From: Undaria pinnatifida
Taxonomy: Eukaryota; Sar; Phaeophyceae; Laminariales; Alariaceae
NCBI GenBank assembly: GCA_012845835.1
Contig: JABAKD010000016.1
Span: 9,500,121-9,564,120 of the forward strand
Length of the DNA: 64,000 nucleotides
Direction of reading: 5' to 3'
The notes under the pieces are model-generated. The model saw only the letters and a program-made list of their open reading frames with translations, did not search any database and had not been told where the DNA came from. Within the stretch, counting starts at the first letter, position 1, and every line of letters begins with the position of its first letter. Below, piece by piece: positions 54,901-64,000 of this stretch. The translations under genes were made by a program, and so were the position numbers.

Positions 54901-56560
54901 TTTTTTACCTTTAAAACTCACGCAGTATAGACACCAACAGCAGTAGCAGCAGCAGCAGCAGCAGCGACTGCCGCGGCGGCGCGGGGGGGCTGACGGTGGC
55001 GCTGGAAGCTTTGGCGACAGCGCTGTGGTATAGCTGTAAAAATTCAGCACCAAGTACGAGACGGAATCTGCTGACGTTGTGAGCAGCAAGCAGCGGATAG
55101 GGGGGAAAAAACGAACGGTAGCAGCAGCTGATGAAACATTTGTAGCCTTTATCACCACCACCAGCATCGAAATTACAAAACATAGCTGACGTTTTGACGT
55201 TCTGGGACAGCCGCTCGAATGGTCCAGCAGCTGCGGGAGCTGTTCGAAGGGTTCAGCAGCAGCTGCAGCTTTGGAAGTCTGTACAGCCCAAAAGTCCAAA
55301 AAATGAAAGTTTAACGACCGACCGCGACCTAGATAAGGGTAATTAATTATATTTATATTATTATATATAGGTACTATCGAGCATAGGCCACTCACCCGCG
55401 TGGCTCTGTACCTCGCTAAACAAAGGACCAAAACTTAACTTGTTGACGCAGCTTAACGAATGGCGGCGGCGCATATCGCAAAAAAAGAAAAGCAGGGAAA
55501 CGTATGATGGAAAATTGTTATGATAGGGTAGGGTGATGTCCAACATTTCAGCATCATTTGCAGCAGAGGCAACGTTAACTTGATGCCCAGCGTTTTGCCG
55601 CAATAGGAGTTATACAGCATCCTCCTCGCGCGTCAATTATGCATGGGCGGTGGCGTTAAGGTCTCGACTTTGGCTCGCGCTTTTAGGTTGGAATCTAATT
55701 AATTGCGCTGTTCGCTCTCAGTGCTCCAACAAAAAGGTTTGCCAGGTAGCTTGTGTTCATTATGCCTATATAATACGAGGATCAGTTACTCATTTTGGAT
55801 ACATTTTGCATGCGGTGTCGGCAGGCGGAAGACAGGGGGGGGGAGGTTACATACGCTATTTCACTAAAACATTCAGAATAAATCCGAAAACATGTTGCAC
55901 CGCACCACCATACGGCTTCTTGACAACCCGACCGAGGTTGGGCATACGTAAGGGATGAGAGACCTTGGCCTGAACAAGACCGCGACACAGGAAAATACGC
56001 CGCTACTAGTATACTAACTGTGATAGGTCTTCACAATTCGGCAATAAAAAAAGGCACATTTAGGAATCGTGGTGGCGGCAGTGGACATGTCCTCGGTATC
56101 GTCGGAGTGAGACAACCCGCCGATACTCATTGTTGTAGCAGAGCGCAGAGTAGTTTGATGCCGGCGAGTCCAACGGCGCACCACTATGTACGGAAGTGTA
56201 CGGGCCATGTGGTGTCCAATCGAATACCCAACCGTCTTGATATACATGTCCAGAGCGATACATGGTCGGGAGGCGACTGGAATGGCTCGGCAGCAGCGGG
56301 AAAATGGGCGACAGGCGTTGCGACAAGGTTGTGAGCTTGACTCTGGTTCATTGGTAGTCCGCGTTCAGCTTGGCCACTACAGAAGAAGCTGTTGTTGCGC
56401 GCGGTAGGTAATGATGTGCTTGTCGGCTACAGACAGGTTCGGTGCCACAGCAGCAGCAGGCACGGTGAGTACAGAGCCGGGGCATCGTGGACATTTCAGC
56501 GGGCAGGGGAAGTAAGCGCAACAGGGGCGGCGGCGGGCGCTACGAAAAGAACGATCTACG
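54901..56560. other. no recognised gene; CAG repeat
   Basis: (CAG)n at 54940-54966. The minus-strand frame 54871-55431 (Cys/Ser-rich across the repeat) has no recognisable domain. The rest is unrecognised. Confidence 0.4.
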
Positions 56561-56564
56561 AGTA

Positions 56565-57137
56565 TGGTCTAGAGGAGGCAGGGATGGCGACTCATCTAGG
56601 ATCCAGAGAGGTAGGTGTGGATATCAACTCATCATCTATCGTCTAGAGGGTTGGATGGCGACTCATCTATGATCTAGAGGCGTGGATAACGACTCAGCCC
56701 ACAAACCCTTAGGAATTGTGGAAGCCACTTCGGTGGGATCGGTGGGGTATACGGGGGGTGCGGTAGGCGCTACGGGCCATCAAAGCTAACAACGTGAACC
56801 CGCGCGGATCGTGGAGGGTAGTTTTTACGTTCTCTCATATTGGCCGAGGTCTGTGTGGTAGTCCGCCGGGGTCGGAGAAATAAAAATAAAAAATGCCGAA
56901 AAGCGGCGTTTCTCGCCCGTTTCTCGCCCGTTTTTGGGTCCGGGTTGGGGTTAGGGTTAGGGTTAGGGGTTGAGTTGGGTCTGCGCCCGTACCTTGATCC
57001 CACCAGGAAGTTCTTCCTAGCTCACAAATGCGAACAACCTGGGGTTAGGGTCAGGGTTAGGGGTTGAGTTGGGTCTGCGCCCGTACCTTCATCTCACCAG
57101 GAAATTCTTCCTAGCTCACAAATGCGAAGACCCTGGC
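56565..57137 (+). repeat. imperfect tandem repeats and a telomere-like duplication
   Basis: 56580-56705 repeats GGATGGCGACTCATCTA with TCTAGAGG. At 56945-57137 two units of about 95 bp each start with TTAGGG-type repeats (GGGTTAGGGTTAGGGTTAGG) and share TTGAGTTGGGTCTGCGCCCG and CTAGCTCACAAATGCGAA. Confidence 0.85.
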
Positions 57138-57139
57138 GC

Positions 57140-58360
57140 CCCAAAATTTCCGCGCGAACAGATCATTGGGCGAGCTCTTACGGGCATACGCGCACAAAAA
57201 AAGCACCCGTGGGTGCTACGGCAGGAATATTGGACTCTACAGGGGCATGATGGGTGCTACCGGCATATGAGCGGCGCTTGTGTAAGACGGGTGTGTTGTT
57301 ATAATCGGGTGGGGGATTAGGGGCGAGGATTGCGGTGCATTTGAAGCACCTTGGGATGTCACAACAAGACTTTATCGTCCTGCCGTCGACGCTAAATGCG
57401 AAGGAGCGGTCCTCAGTCAGGACGCAGATGTGTCTACTGCACTAGAGCATTCTTCTCTCGGTGGTAGACTATTTTCTCTTGAATATTACATACAAACCCG
57501 TGACCCGATAAGATGAACCCAGGGTTGAGACAAAGATGGTTCCAGTCTTTGGGACCGAACGTCCTGGAATTTCTATTGAAGACGCGATCATCCCCCTTAA
57601 GCTTAGCCACACACCGCCAGAAAAGGGTCTTCAAAATGCAGACAATGTGATTCTTGCCTTGTCCGTCAAACGGGTCGACTCGTAGCGACACCCCAGCACC
57701 TTTCCCTGCGCCCGCCTCTACTACGCCGCCACCTCTGCCACAGCGGAACTCGGTGATTTTTCCTTCTCGACGCATCACAGCAGCAAGCAGCAGCTGGTGT
57801 CCACCGCACAGGGGTGGAAGTGCTAGCGGTGGGGTTGGGGCCGGAGCTGTGCAGTGCCAGAGGTGTGCTTGCCAACCTTCTCTACCGCGCGTTCTGCGCC
57901 GACATGGTACATCCTAGAAAGCGCATTCTAAACGAAACGACGCAGAAGGAATCGTTCAATCCAATGTTAACATTAAAGCATGGGCGGCAGTGCTAAACAA
58001 TGCAACTGTCACAATCACAACGCTAGTTCATTTTCCGCACTGTTAGTTTTCAGGGATAGTCACCGCCCCACGCGTGCGCACGGCGCGGAGACTTGTCCCG
58101 AGCAAGGCCCCCTGTTTCGGGGCAGGAGGCTTCATTATATCCAGTACGTAATTGCACGGAGCGATCGGCGGCAGCGCATAAGAACGCCACTGAGTCTCGC
58201 GATGACGACAAATCCACACGCGGTCGCTGGCATCAGCCGCAACACGACTTTCACAGGGGCACATGGCGCTCCCCAACATGAGCAGGACATTCGCCTCACT
58301 TTCCCGAGCTCGTTCGACCAAATGAAATGGAGCCAAGCGCGTACTACACGTTGCAGCGTT
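57140..58360. other. no recognised gene
   Basis: A 114-codon minus-strand frame (57434-57778) and a Ser/Pro-rich + frame (57654-57917) overlap. Neither has a recognisable domain, and I do not call either a gene. Confidence 0.35.
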
Positions 58361-58443
58361 CCCCTTTACAACTGGAAACCCTTTTTGGGGACAAAATTAC
58401 TTGGATTTAGTATTGGGAGGGGTTCGGGGGCTCTAAAGGGGTT
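58361..58443 (+). mobile_element. MITE-2 copy 4
   Basis: Starts TCCCCTTTACAACTGGAAACC and ends GGCTCTAAAGGGGTT. It is the reverse-complement orientation of the 20220 copy, with very similar sequence. Confidence 0.8.
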
Positions 58444-58614
58444 AACAATGTAGTAGTCAGTAGTGCGGTCTTTCTTGCAAGTTCCTTGTTCGAAGAAAGC
58501 GCCAGAGAGAAAGCTGTGGGGAATATGTTAAACTAGTCTAATAGTATAGACTAACTGGGCCAAAGGCAAGTTCCGACGGGGGACAAATGCCGTGTATATA
58601 CTTGTAATCATGGT

Positions 58615-59244
58615 TTGCTTAGGATTCAGCCGACAGAGCGCCAAAGTCCTCCGCGAATGATGCATCTATTAATAGTCCATGTATCAGGTATGTACCAGAG
58701 GTATGGGAAATTCATAACGGCGGGATATTGCGAACTTCAAGACCGCGCGGAGGCATTTTTCTACAGGGGATGTTACCGAAATTGCTGCAAGCACGCTGAC
58801 CAGCACAGACTGAGACAGACCAATACGGGGTTCTGTGTCGTCGCTGCCAGGCCAAGGAGGGAACAAGTGGAAGGAAGGAAGGAGTGGCTTTGCCAATACG
58901 TCCGTATTTCGCCGGCGCAGCTTACCTGTTTCGGTGAGTCAACACCAGTTTTCCGAGGCCTGCGAGCTCGGAAAGAGAAACATGCTGCTGTGCAACAACT
59001 CAGGTCTCGGGGCACACTAGTCGTAGGTCTTTCGAGGCGCTACAGGAGCTACCCCGTACATAGCAGGGGGTGTTGCCTCATAGAAGATGGTGCGCTGGAG
59101 ATCGAAGTCCTTGCTGTGTGTATAGCAACCTGTAACACGACTTTGTGTCGCAGCGTTTTTTTTTATGTGTTGTGTGTGCCTACCGCTGTTACATGTCATC
59201 ATACCAAACTGTTCGTAAAAATAATAAATGTTTCATATTTCTAG
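58615..59244 (+). CDS. unrecognised open frame, 209 codons
   Basis: The longest open frame outside repeats. The first ATG is near 58657 (MMHLLIVHVSG). It is Cys/Arg-rich, with no domain, signal peptide or repeat seen. The length is a little above what chance would give in this window. No splice or promoter support was found. It could be a chance frame. Confidence 0.18.
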   Translation: MLRIQPTERQSPPRMMHLLIVHVSGMYQRYGKFITAGYCELQDRAEAFFYRGCYRNCCKHADQHRLRQTNTGFCVVAARPRREQVEGRKEWLCQYVRISPAQLTCFGESTPVFRGLRARKEKHAAVQQLRSRGTLVVGLSRRYRSYPVHSRGCCLIEDGALEIEVLAVCIATCNTTLCRSVFFYVLCVPTAVTCHHTKLFVKIINVSYF

Positions 59245-60600
59245 ATAAGACCCAACCACCCTTATATTTTCGACTTCGATGGTACTTCTAGCATGTGGTG
59301 CTTGCTCTGACCTCTGGCACTGCTGCTGCTGTGCTGCTCTGTAATACGAGTAAGTACTGCCCACGAGTACCGGTGTTGTATCCACGGCGGCGGTGCTGCT
59401 GCGTCACGGGGAACCCGCATGAGGCTGGGTGGAGATTACAAAAGCTCAGTCTTACTCGCGTCTACTGCTGCAGTCTACCTGGTGCTTATCATATGTCGCC
59501 ACGGTACTGTTGTGTATGCGTGTTGTTGTCTCGAATCATGTGGCTGGTGACTGGTACCTCGTACCTCGTGCATGATACTTCGTGCATGATCATGATCTAA
59601 GATACCAGGGCACCAAGCAAGAGGGTACTTCCTAGAGCTGTGAGTCGGCACGATTTTAGTCACCAACTAGTTACTAGTTAATACTGTAGCTGTAGTTGTA
59701 CTAATAGTCAGTCGTTTTCCGGAGATGCCGACTATCCGACTTGGTTGGCTTCCACGGGAAATGTTGATAACGCGGCGTGCGCTTTTTTTGGGTGGGGGCA
59801 GCGCCCCCTCGACCGGGAGATATACTGATTTTGACTCGCTTCACTCACCTGGCTGAAGTCGGCAAGTCGGTTGACCATCAGCTGGTTTCGCCAGCCGACT
59901 TGCCGACTAAAGCCACCTTGTTGACTGCCGTCACCTACTGATTAGTTTTTAGTCGTGAAATCCTGCCGACTCGCAGCTCTAGTACTTCCAGTTCTGTCCC
60001 AGGCACTCGTACCTGGTTTGGCACGAGTAAAAGGGAGACACTCTGTTGCTCTACGAGGCTCTATTGTAGACTGCAGCAGTATAGGCACTGCAGGGCTTGT
60101 AGGTAGTGCTTACCAGGCACCGGTAGTTTTTACTAGTAATTGGTGGTAATGAGGCGCGGCCTCAATACCTGCGGTAGCCATATCTGCGATGCCTCATATA
60201 TGGAGTTCCTTGTACGGTCGACCCCGCTTTAAAGACGCACATGTTTTTGTTTTCAGAGCGTCTTTGACGCGGGGAATCGGGACTTATCGAATTGAGGGTG
60301 TACTGGTAGGTTCGACATCAATGCTTCGGGTATCCCGAATGGAAAAGTATGATAAGCGAGAGCTGTTGTTGTTGTTGTTGTTGTTGTTCTCGACGCGCTT
60401 GTGGGCTTGCTTGTGGACACAGCAGGTGCTCGTACAGCAGCAGCAACTTTTAGATATGATAGTTCTCCCGTTCATTTCGGCTAACTCTTGACCAGACGAT
60501 CAGCATCTATTAATAATATATATCTCCGGTGTCGTGGGTTTTTTATTGCTCCGTACGAGCTAAGCGAACATCCACGCTGTTTGATATTTACGTTCTGTAT
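59245..60600. other. no recognised gene; hairpin at 59857-59908
   Basis: A perfect 14 bp inverted repeat, AGTCGGCAAGTCGG with CCGACTTGCCGACT, has a 24-base loop at 59857-59908. A (TTG)n run lies at 60364-60388. Nothing else is recognised. Confidence 0.5.
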
Positions 60601-61345
60601 TCAGAGAGAAGAATAAGTCGTCAATCGACCTCCTGAAAATAGGTATTCGTACAGCAGCATAGATTTTACAGAAAAAAAAAAGTCGTCCAACAACCTCCTG
60701 AAAATAGCTACTACTCGTACAGCAGCAGAAGACGTAAAAGCAGCGGTAGTAACAGCAACACGGCACACGGGACCAGAGCCAGGTCGGTGTCGCTGTGCGT
60801 GTGTCTCGTCGATCGACGTCCTGAAGATAGTTACTCGTACAGCAGCACGCTGCAGCATAACAGATAGTGCTCCCTTTCTTTTCGGTTGCATTGTTGAAGG
60901 CTCACAATCTGCGTCTCCGATCACAAAAACACGATCGGCATGGGAGAAACCCATACTGCTGTAGTACTCGTATATAACGTAGACGAGCAATGCCTGTCAA
61001 ATCACAACATGCCGCACACCCGGCAGTGTCTTCAGAGGAAAAAAAAATCGGTACCCATACGACTGGTGGTGCTGTACGCGTAGCAGGGGCAGGGTTAGAA
61101 TCAGCAGTAGCACAGCAGCAGAAGAAGGTGTAGAAGCAGCGGTAGTAACGGCAGCACGACACATGGGACCAGAGCCGGGTAAGTGTCGCTTTGCGTGTGT
61201 CTCGTCGATCAACCTCCTGAAAATAGGTATACTCGTACAGCAGCATGCTGCAGCAAAATCTCTGCTGTCCTCGTATATAACGTAGCCCAGCAATGCCTGT
61301 CAAATCACAAAATGCCGCACACCCAGTAGTTGGTGCCTGTGAAAT
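60600..61345. repeat. duplicated block with CAG-rich motifs
   Basis: Two diverged copies, about 60600-61020 and 61070-61345, share CCTCCTGAAAATAG, CTCGTACAGCAGCA, GGGACCAGAGCC and GTGTGTCTCGTCGATC. They also share GCAATGCCTGTCAAATCAC. Short subunits are repeated within each copy. Minus-strand frames follow the duplication and show no domain. Confidence 0.8.
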
Positions 61346-62496
61346 CACACGTTGTCGCACCTATCTCGACGAACTCTCAACGACTTACAGCGAAACCAGC
61401 ACTAGAAGAGTTGTGTGTCATTTGTGCGTGCACAGGACCCGTCGGAACTGGCCTTAGTGCCGTGTACGCTGAGTGCGGTGGACAAACGTGGCCGAAGAAC
61501 TCGATACAAACATACAAGCATACACACATACAGAGTTCGAGGCACCCAACCCTCGTATTCGATCCGAAAAGAAGAGGCTTTTTTTCCTTGGAAAGCCAAG
61601 AAAAAAAGGCTGAGCGCTGCGCGCTTCGCGCGCGTCATTATCAGGGCTGCGCAGTATATACGGCCAGTGTAGTATACTGGCGGTACGCGTATACTGGCGG
61701 TAAAAGTATACTGGCTGAGAGCACCAGTAAATACAGCAGTGTGTCGAAGCTTACCGCATACCAGAGGGTACGTGGTAGAACCTTCAAGTACGTCCCACAT
61801 AACGCCATCCCATACAGCGGAAACCCTCAGAAATAAGGAAACGAGAAAAGGAGAGAGAGAAGCGAGGACTTTGCGCACGATGGACGAGCTATTGTCTTCC
61901 GCTACAATCTAGACAATACCATGTTTTTACTTGCCCCGGATTGTTGTGAAGGGAACATGAAGCGAAAATTTCTCAACACATTGCCTCCGGCGGGGCCCCC
62001 TCGCCAGCTTTGGGAGGGCTTCGCCTCCATGTTGCGGCTTCTCCGCATCACGCAACAGTACACTGAGGGAATCTAGTATACTGGCTGCTGAGTTGTACAG
62101 AATACTGGCAAATTGTACTGGCTGCGCGAGCCAATACCCGACCCTAGTTTTTATATCGCCTATGTACTACGTACAAGTATAGCCCCGACAGGCTCAAGGT
62201 TTGCAATTGCAAAGCAGATTCAGATTCTGCCCCCCACCCCTCATCCTCGCGAGATGCCGTTACAGCAGTAACGTCGAGCAGAGATCATGGAACAAAAAAC
62301 GCGAATACCAAGGTTGGTTCGAGAGTTCCCACGAGTATTCCCACAGGAACTTTTTCTGTGCGTGTTTTGTGCTGGTCGGTAAAACTCTGTATGCTTCCCT
62401 GCTGCCGCTTTTCGCGTGATGCCATCATTCCGATCTGCGCAGCTGCAGGCTAGAGCGTAGCGGACTCCAACCTCCTCTCCACCTCTGGCGGTGGCG
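61346..62496. repeat. GTATACTGGC minisatellite patches, otherwise unrecognised
   Basis: TATACTGGC recurs at 61672-61712 and TACTGGC variants at 62073-62128. No gene is supported. The region directly upstream of 62497 must hold the promoter of the plastid-targeted gene, but no TATA box is obvious. Confidence 0.55.
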
Positions 62497-62642
62497 ATGA
62501 AGGCTTCAGCAGCATTGGTGCTGGGCACGGCGTTGGCGGGGTCGACGTTAAGAGATGCGTCTGCATTCGTCGGTACGCCGCTGGCCCGGCTGTCTTCGGT
62601 AGCGCCGGCGGCTCCTTCTTCCTCGGTAGCAATGCGGCCCAG
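62497..62642 (+). CDS. plastid-targeted protein, exon 1 (bipartite presequence)
   Basis: An ATG at 62497 opens MKASAALVLGTALAGSTLRD, a hydrophobic signal peptide, followed by ASAFVG. ASAF with cleavage before Phe is the hallmark of stramenopile bipartite plastid targeting. A Ser/Ala/Arg transit peptide follows (TPLARLSSVAPAAPSSSVAM). The exon ends in phase 2 at CGGCCCAG then GTAGGT. The protein would cross the ER-derived outer membrane via the signal peptide, then enter the plastid stroma. The mature function is not identifiable from this exon. Confidence 0.82.
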
Positions 62643-62996
62643 GTAGGTGGTGGTCGGGGGGGGGGGGGGAGGGGGGAAATGGAGGAGGGGGGAAATGGCA
62701 GAGGGGGGAGGAGGGTGGTGGCGGTGAGGGGGGGGGAGGGGGGGGGGGGTGATGGTGGTGGTGGTCTGAATTGCGATGCTGATGATGGTGATGGTGTTTA
62801 GGAACATATGGCGGTTATAATAGTGGAATAAGTAAGAACAAAGGCGGCGTGGTTGCGAATCGTGCTTAATAGCAGCACGGTGATTTGCTTATTGTGTTGT
62901 GGATGTTTAAGTTGAAGTCGGTTTTGAAACTGGGCTGCCTTGTCGGAACTTTCAACAGCAGCTTGCCCACCCACACATATCACCCATCGCAAGCAG

Positions 62997-63107
62997 GACG
63001 GGCGTGAGCATGGTGGCCGGCGTGGCCGGCACGGTGGGGGGATCGGGGATTGAGCGCATCAAGGGCACCGACAAGGAGGGGCTACTGGATGTCAACCGCA
63101 TTGACAG
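62997..63107 (+). CDS. plastid-targeted protein, exon 2
   Basis: The acceptor is ATCGCAAGCAG and phase 2 is restored exactly from exon 1 (RP-R-TGVSMVAGVAGTVGGSG). The frame continues IERIKGTDKEGLLDVNRIDR and ends in phase 2 at GACAG then GTACGA. Codon use looks coding. No further exon is visible before a Rep-C copy at 63313, so the gene either continues past the window with a long intron or is cut. I do not recognise the family. Confidence 0.72.
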
Positions 63108-63312
63108 GTACGATGACGGAGTTCTACATACATGGAAGCTATCACTAGGGGATCGTTGAGTCGACCTTTTTTTTGTCGCTTTTCGCGTTCGCGAGGTTAA
63201 AACTTCGCTGCACAACATGGTGACGCTGGGCGGCGTGGCGAAACGACGTAGGCGTATACCTGGTTTAAACGATTTTGAATGTCAACTAACCCATTGAGCC
63301 ATCCCAAAATAG

Positions 63313-63551
63313 GGGTGCACAGCATGAGTCCCTGAGGTCCTCACAAGAGGAGCTCAATATCTCACTCGAAAAATAATTTCGAAGGCATTCGTTCCCTCAA
63401 CCCGACCAAGCTTATACGCCTTAGTCCTAAAAAAATGTGTAATCGTGAAATTACTTCATTAACCGGCAGTCCCTCACATTAAGAGCTCAATTGGCCAGGT
63501 ATACCTTTTTTTGGCGCAAAAACTGCAACCCCTACCGTAGGATGACTCCAT
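63313..63551 (+). repeat. Rep-C dispersed repeat, copy 7
   Basis: Best match to copy 1: CAGCATGAGTCCCTGAGGTCC, GAAGGCATTCGTTCCCTC, CTCAATTGGCCAGGTATACC and GCAACCCCTACCGTAGGATG. Confidence 0.8.
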
Positions 63552-64000
63552 TTCCAACTCCTAAAACTGTCCTGGTCTATCTCTAAGTGTTTTGTCCCCA
63601 AGTCGGGAGTGCGGTGCTATTTTAAGAATTAAAATAACTGTCAACCCTTTTGGGAACATGCCTAGCGTCCAAAACAAAAAAAGGGTGTGCGATTGTTTTC
63701 AACCATGTAGGAAGAGCGTACCAGGTACACCGGTACGAGTGTCAGCATGCTGTGCCAATGTCGCCTACCAGCAGCCCCTAACGTTGCACTACTGTTGGTC
63801 ACATCCCCTAGTCTACCCCAGAGATCTGCGGCTCTGCTTCGTGCGGTCGATGCTGAAACATTTCTTCAGTTGTGTTTTTTTTTCGATTTTTTTTTCCCCC
63901 AAACGCGAAAGCTCACACTTAACTCTCCAAACCACAACATGTAAAAATCCCGCGTTTACACGCAACACCGCACGTGTACACAACGTCGGCACACTCACGC
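63552..64000. other. no recognised gene
   Basis: Probably intron or intergenic sequence after the plastid-targeted exons. No exon in the required phase could be supported. Confidence 0.4.

Overview
The window looks like nuclear DNA of a eukaryote with a secondary red-type plastid, most likely a brown alga or close stramenopile relative. Three things point there. A split gene near the right end starts with a signal peptide, an ASAF cleavage motif and a transit-peptide-like stretch. Coding sequence comes as short exons with GT-AG introns. There is no operon-like packing. The genus is inference. Most of the window is transposon and tandem-repeat DNA with few genes.

From 1 to 25 kb: fragments of a long inverted-repeat family (Rep-A), a tRNA-derived SINE, a solo LTR and a truncated copy of a miniature LTR element (TRIM-1), a scrambled Ty3/gypsy retrotransposon with a 426 bp-arm palindrome (9.0-11.5 kb), and several satellites (CCGTTACAC, TTCC, GGGTC, a 71 bp and an 83 bp tandem array). 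A WW-domain tail ending in a linker lies at 19.2 kb.

From 25 to 43 kb: the main gene-like locus, on the + strand. WW-domain exons alternate with short Pro-rich linker exons. WW exons are at 27064, 31799, 35192, 37934 (broken), 40029 and 42006. Linker exons end at 25514, 30672, 32562, 35946, 36538, 37724, 39601 and 40699. Every intact exon is phase 1-1 and a multiple of three. Each linker ends in a form of P-L-P-(A/P)-G, and each WW exon begins on the Gly-Trp codon pair, so any linker joined to any WW exon rebuilds the LPxGW start of a WW domain. Two candidate exons downstream carry PPTY, a WW ligand motif. Inside this locus lie a tRNA-Glu gene framed by inverted copies of a second miniature LTR element (TRIM-2) and a MITE-like insertion that splits the fourth WW exon.

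From 43 to 64 kb: minisatellites, a complete 378 bp TRIM-2, a long Rep-A copy, a three-exon cysteine-rich gene (50.7-52.8 kb), and a complete recent TRIM-1 (52.85-53.74 kb). TRIM-1 carries the whole 3' half of a mature tRNA-Ser next to its LTR. More repeats follow, then two exons of the plastid-targeted gene (62.5-63.1 kb).

No rRNA, CRISPR array or bacterial gene was seen. Most long open frames lie in low-complexity repeats and are not reported as genes. All splice sites were called by eye from GT/AG signals, reading-frame continuity and comparison between copies within the window.
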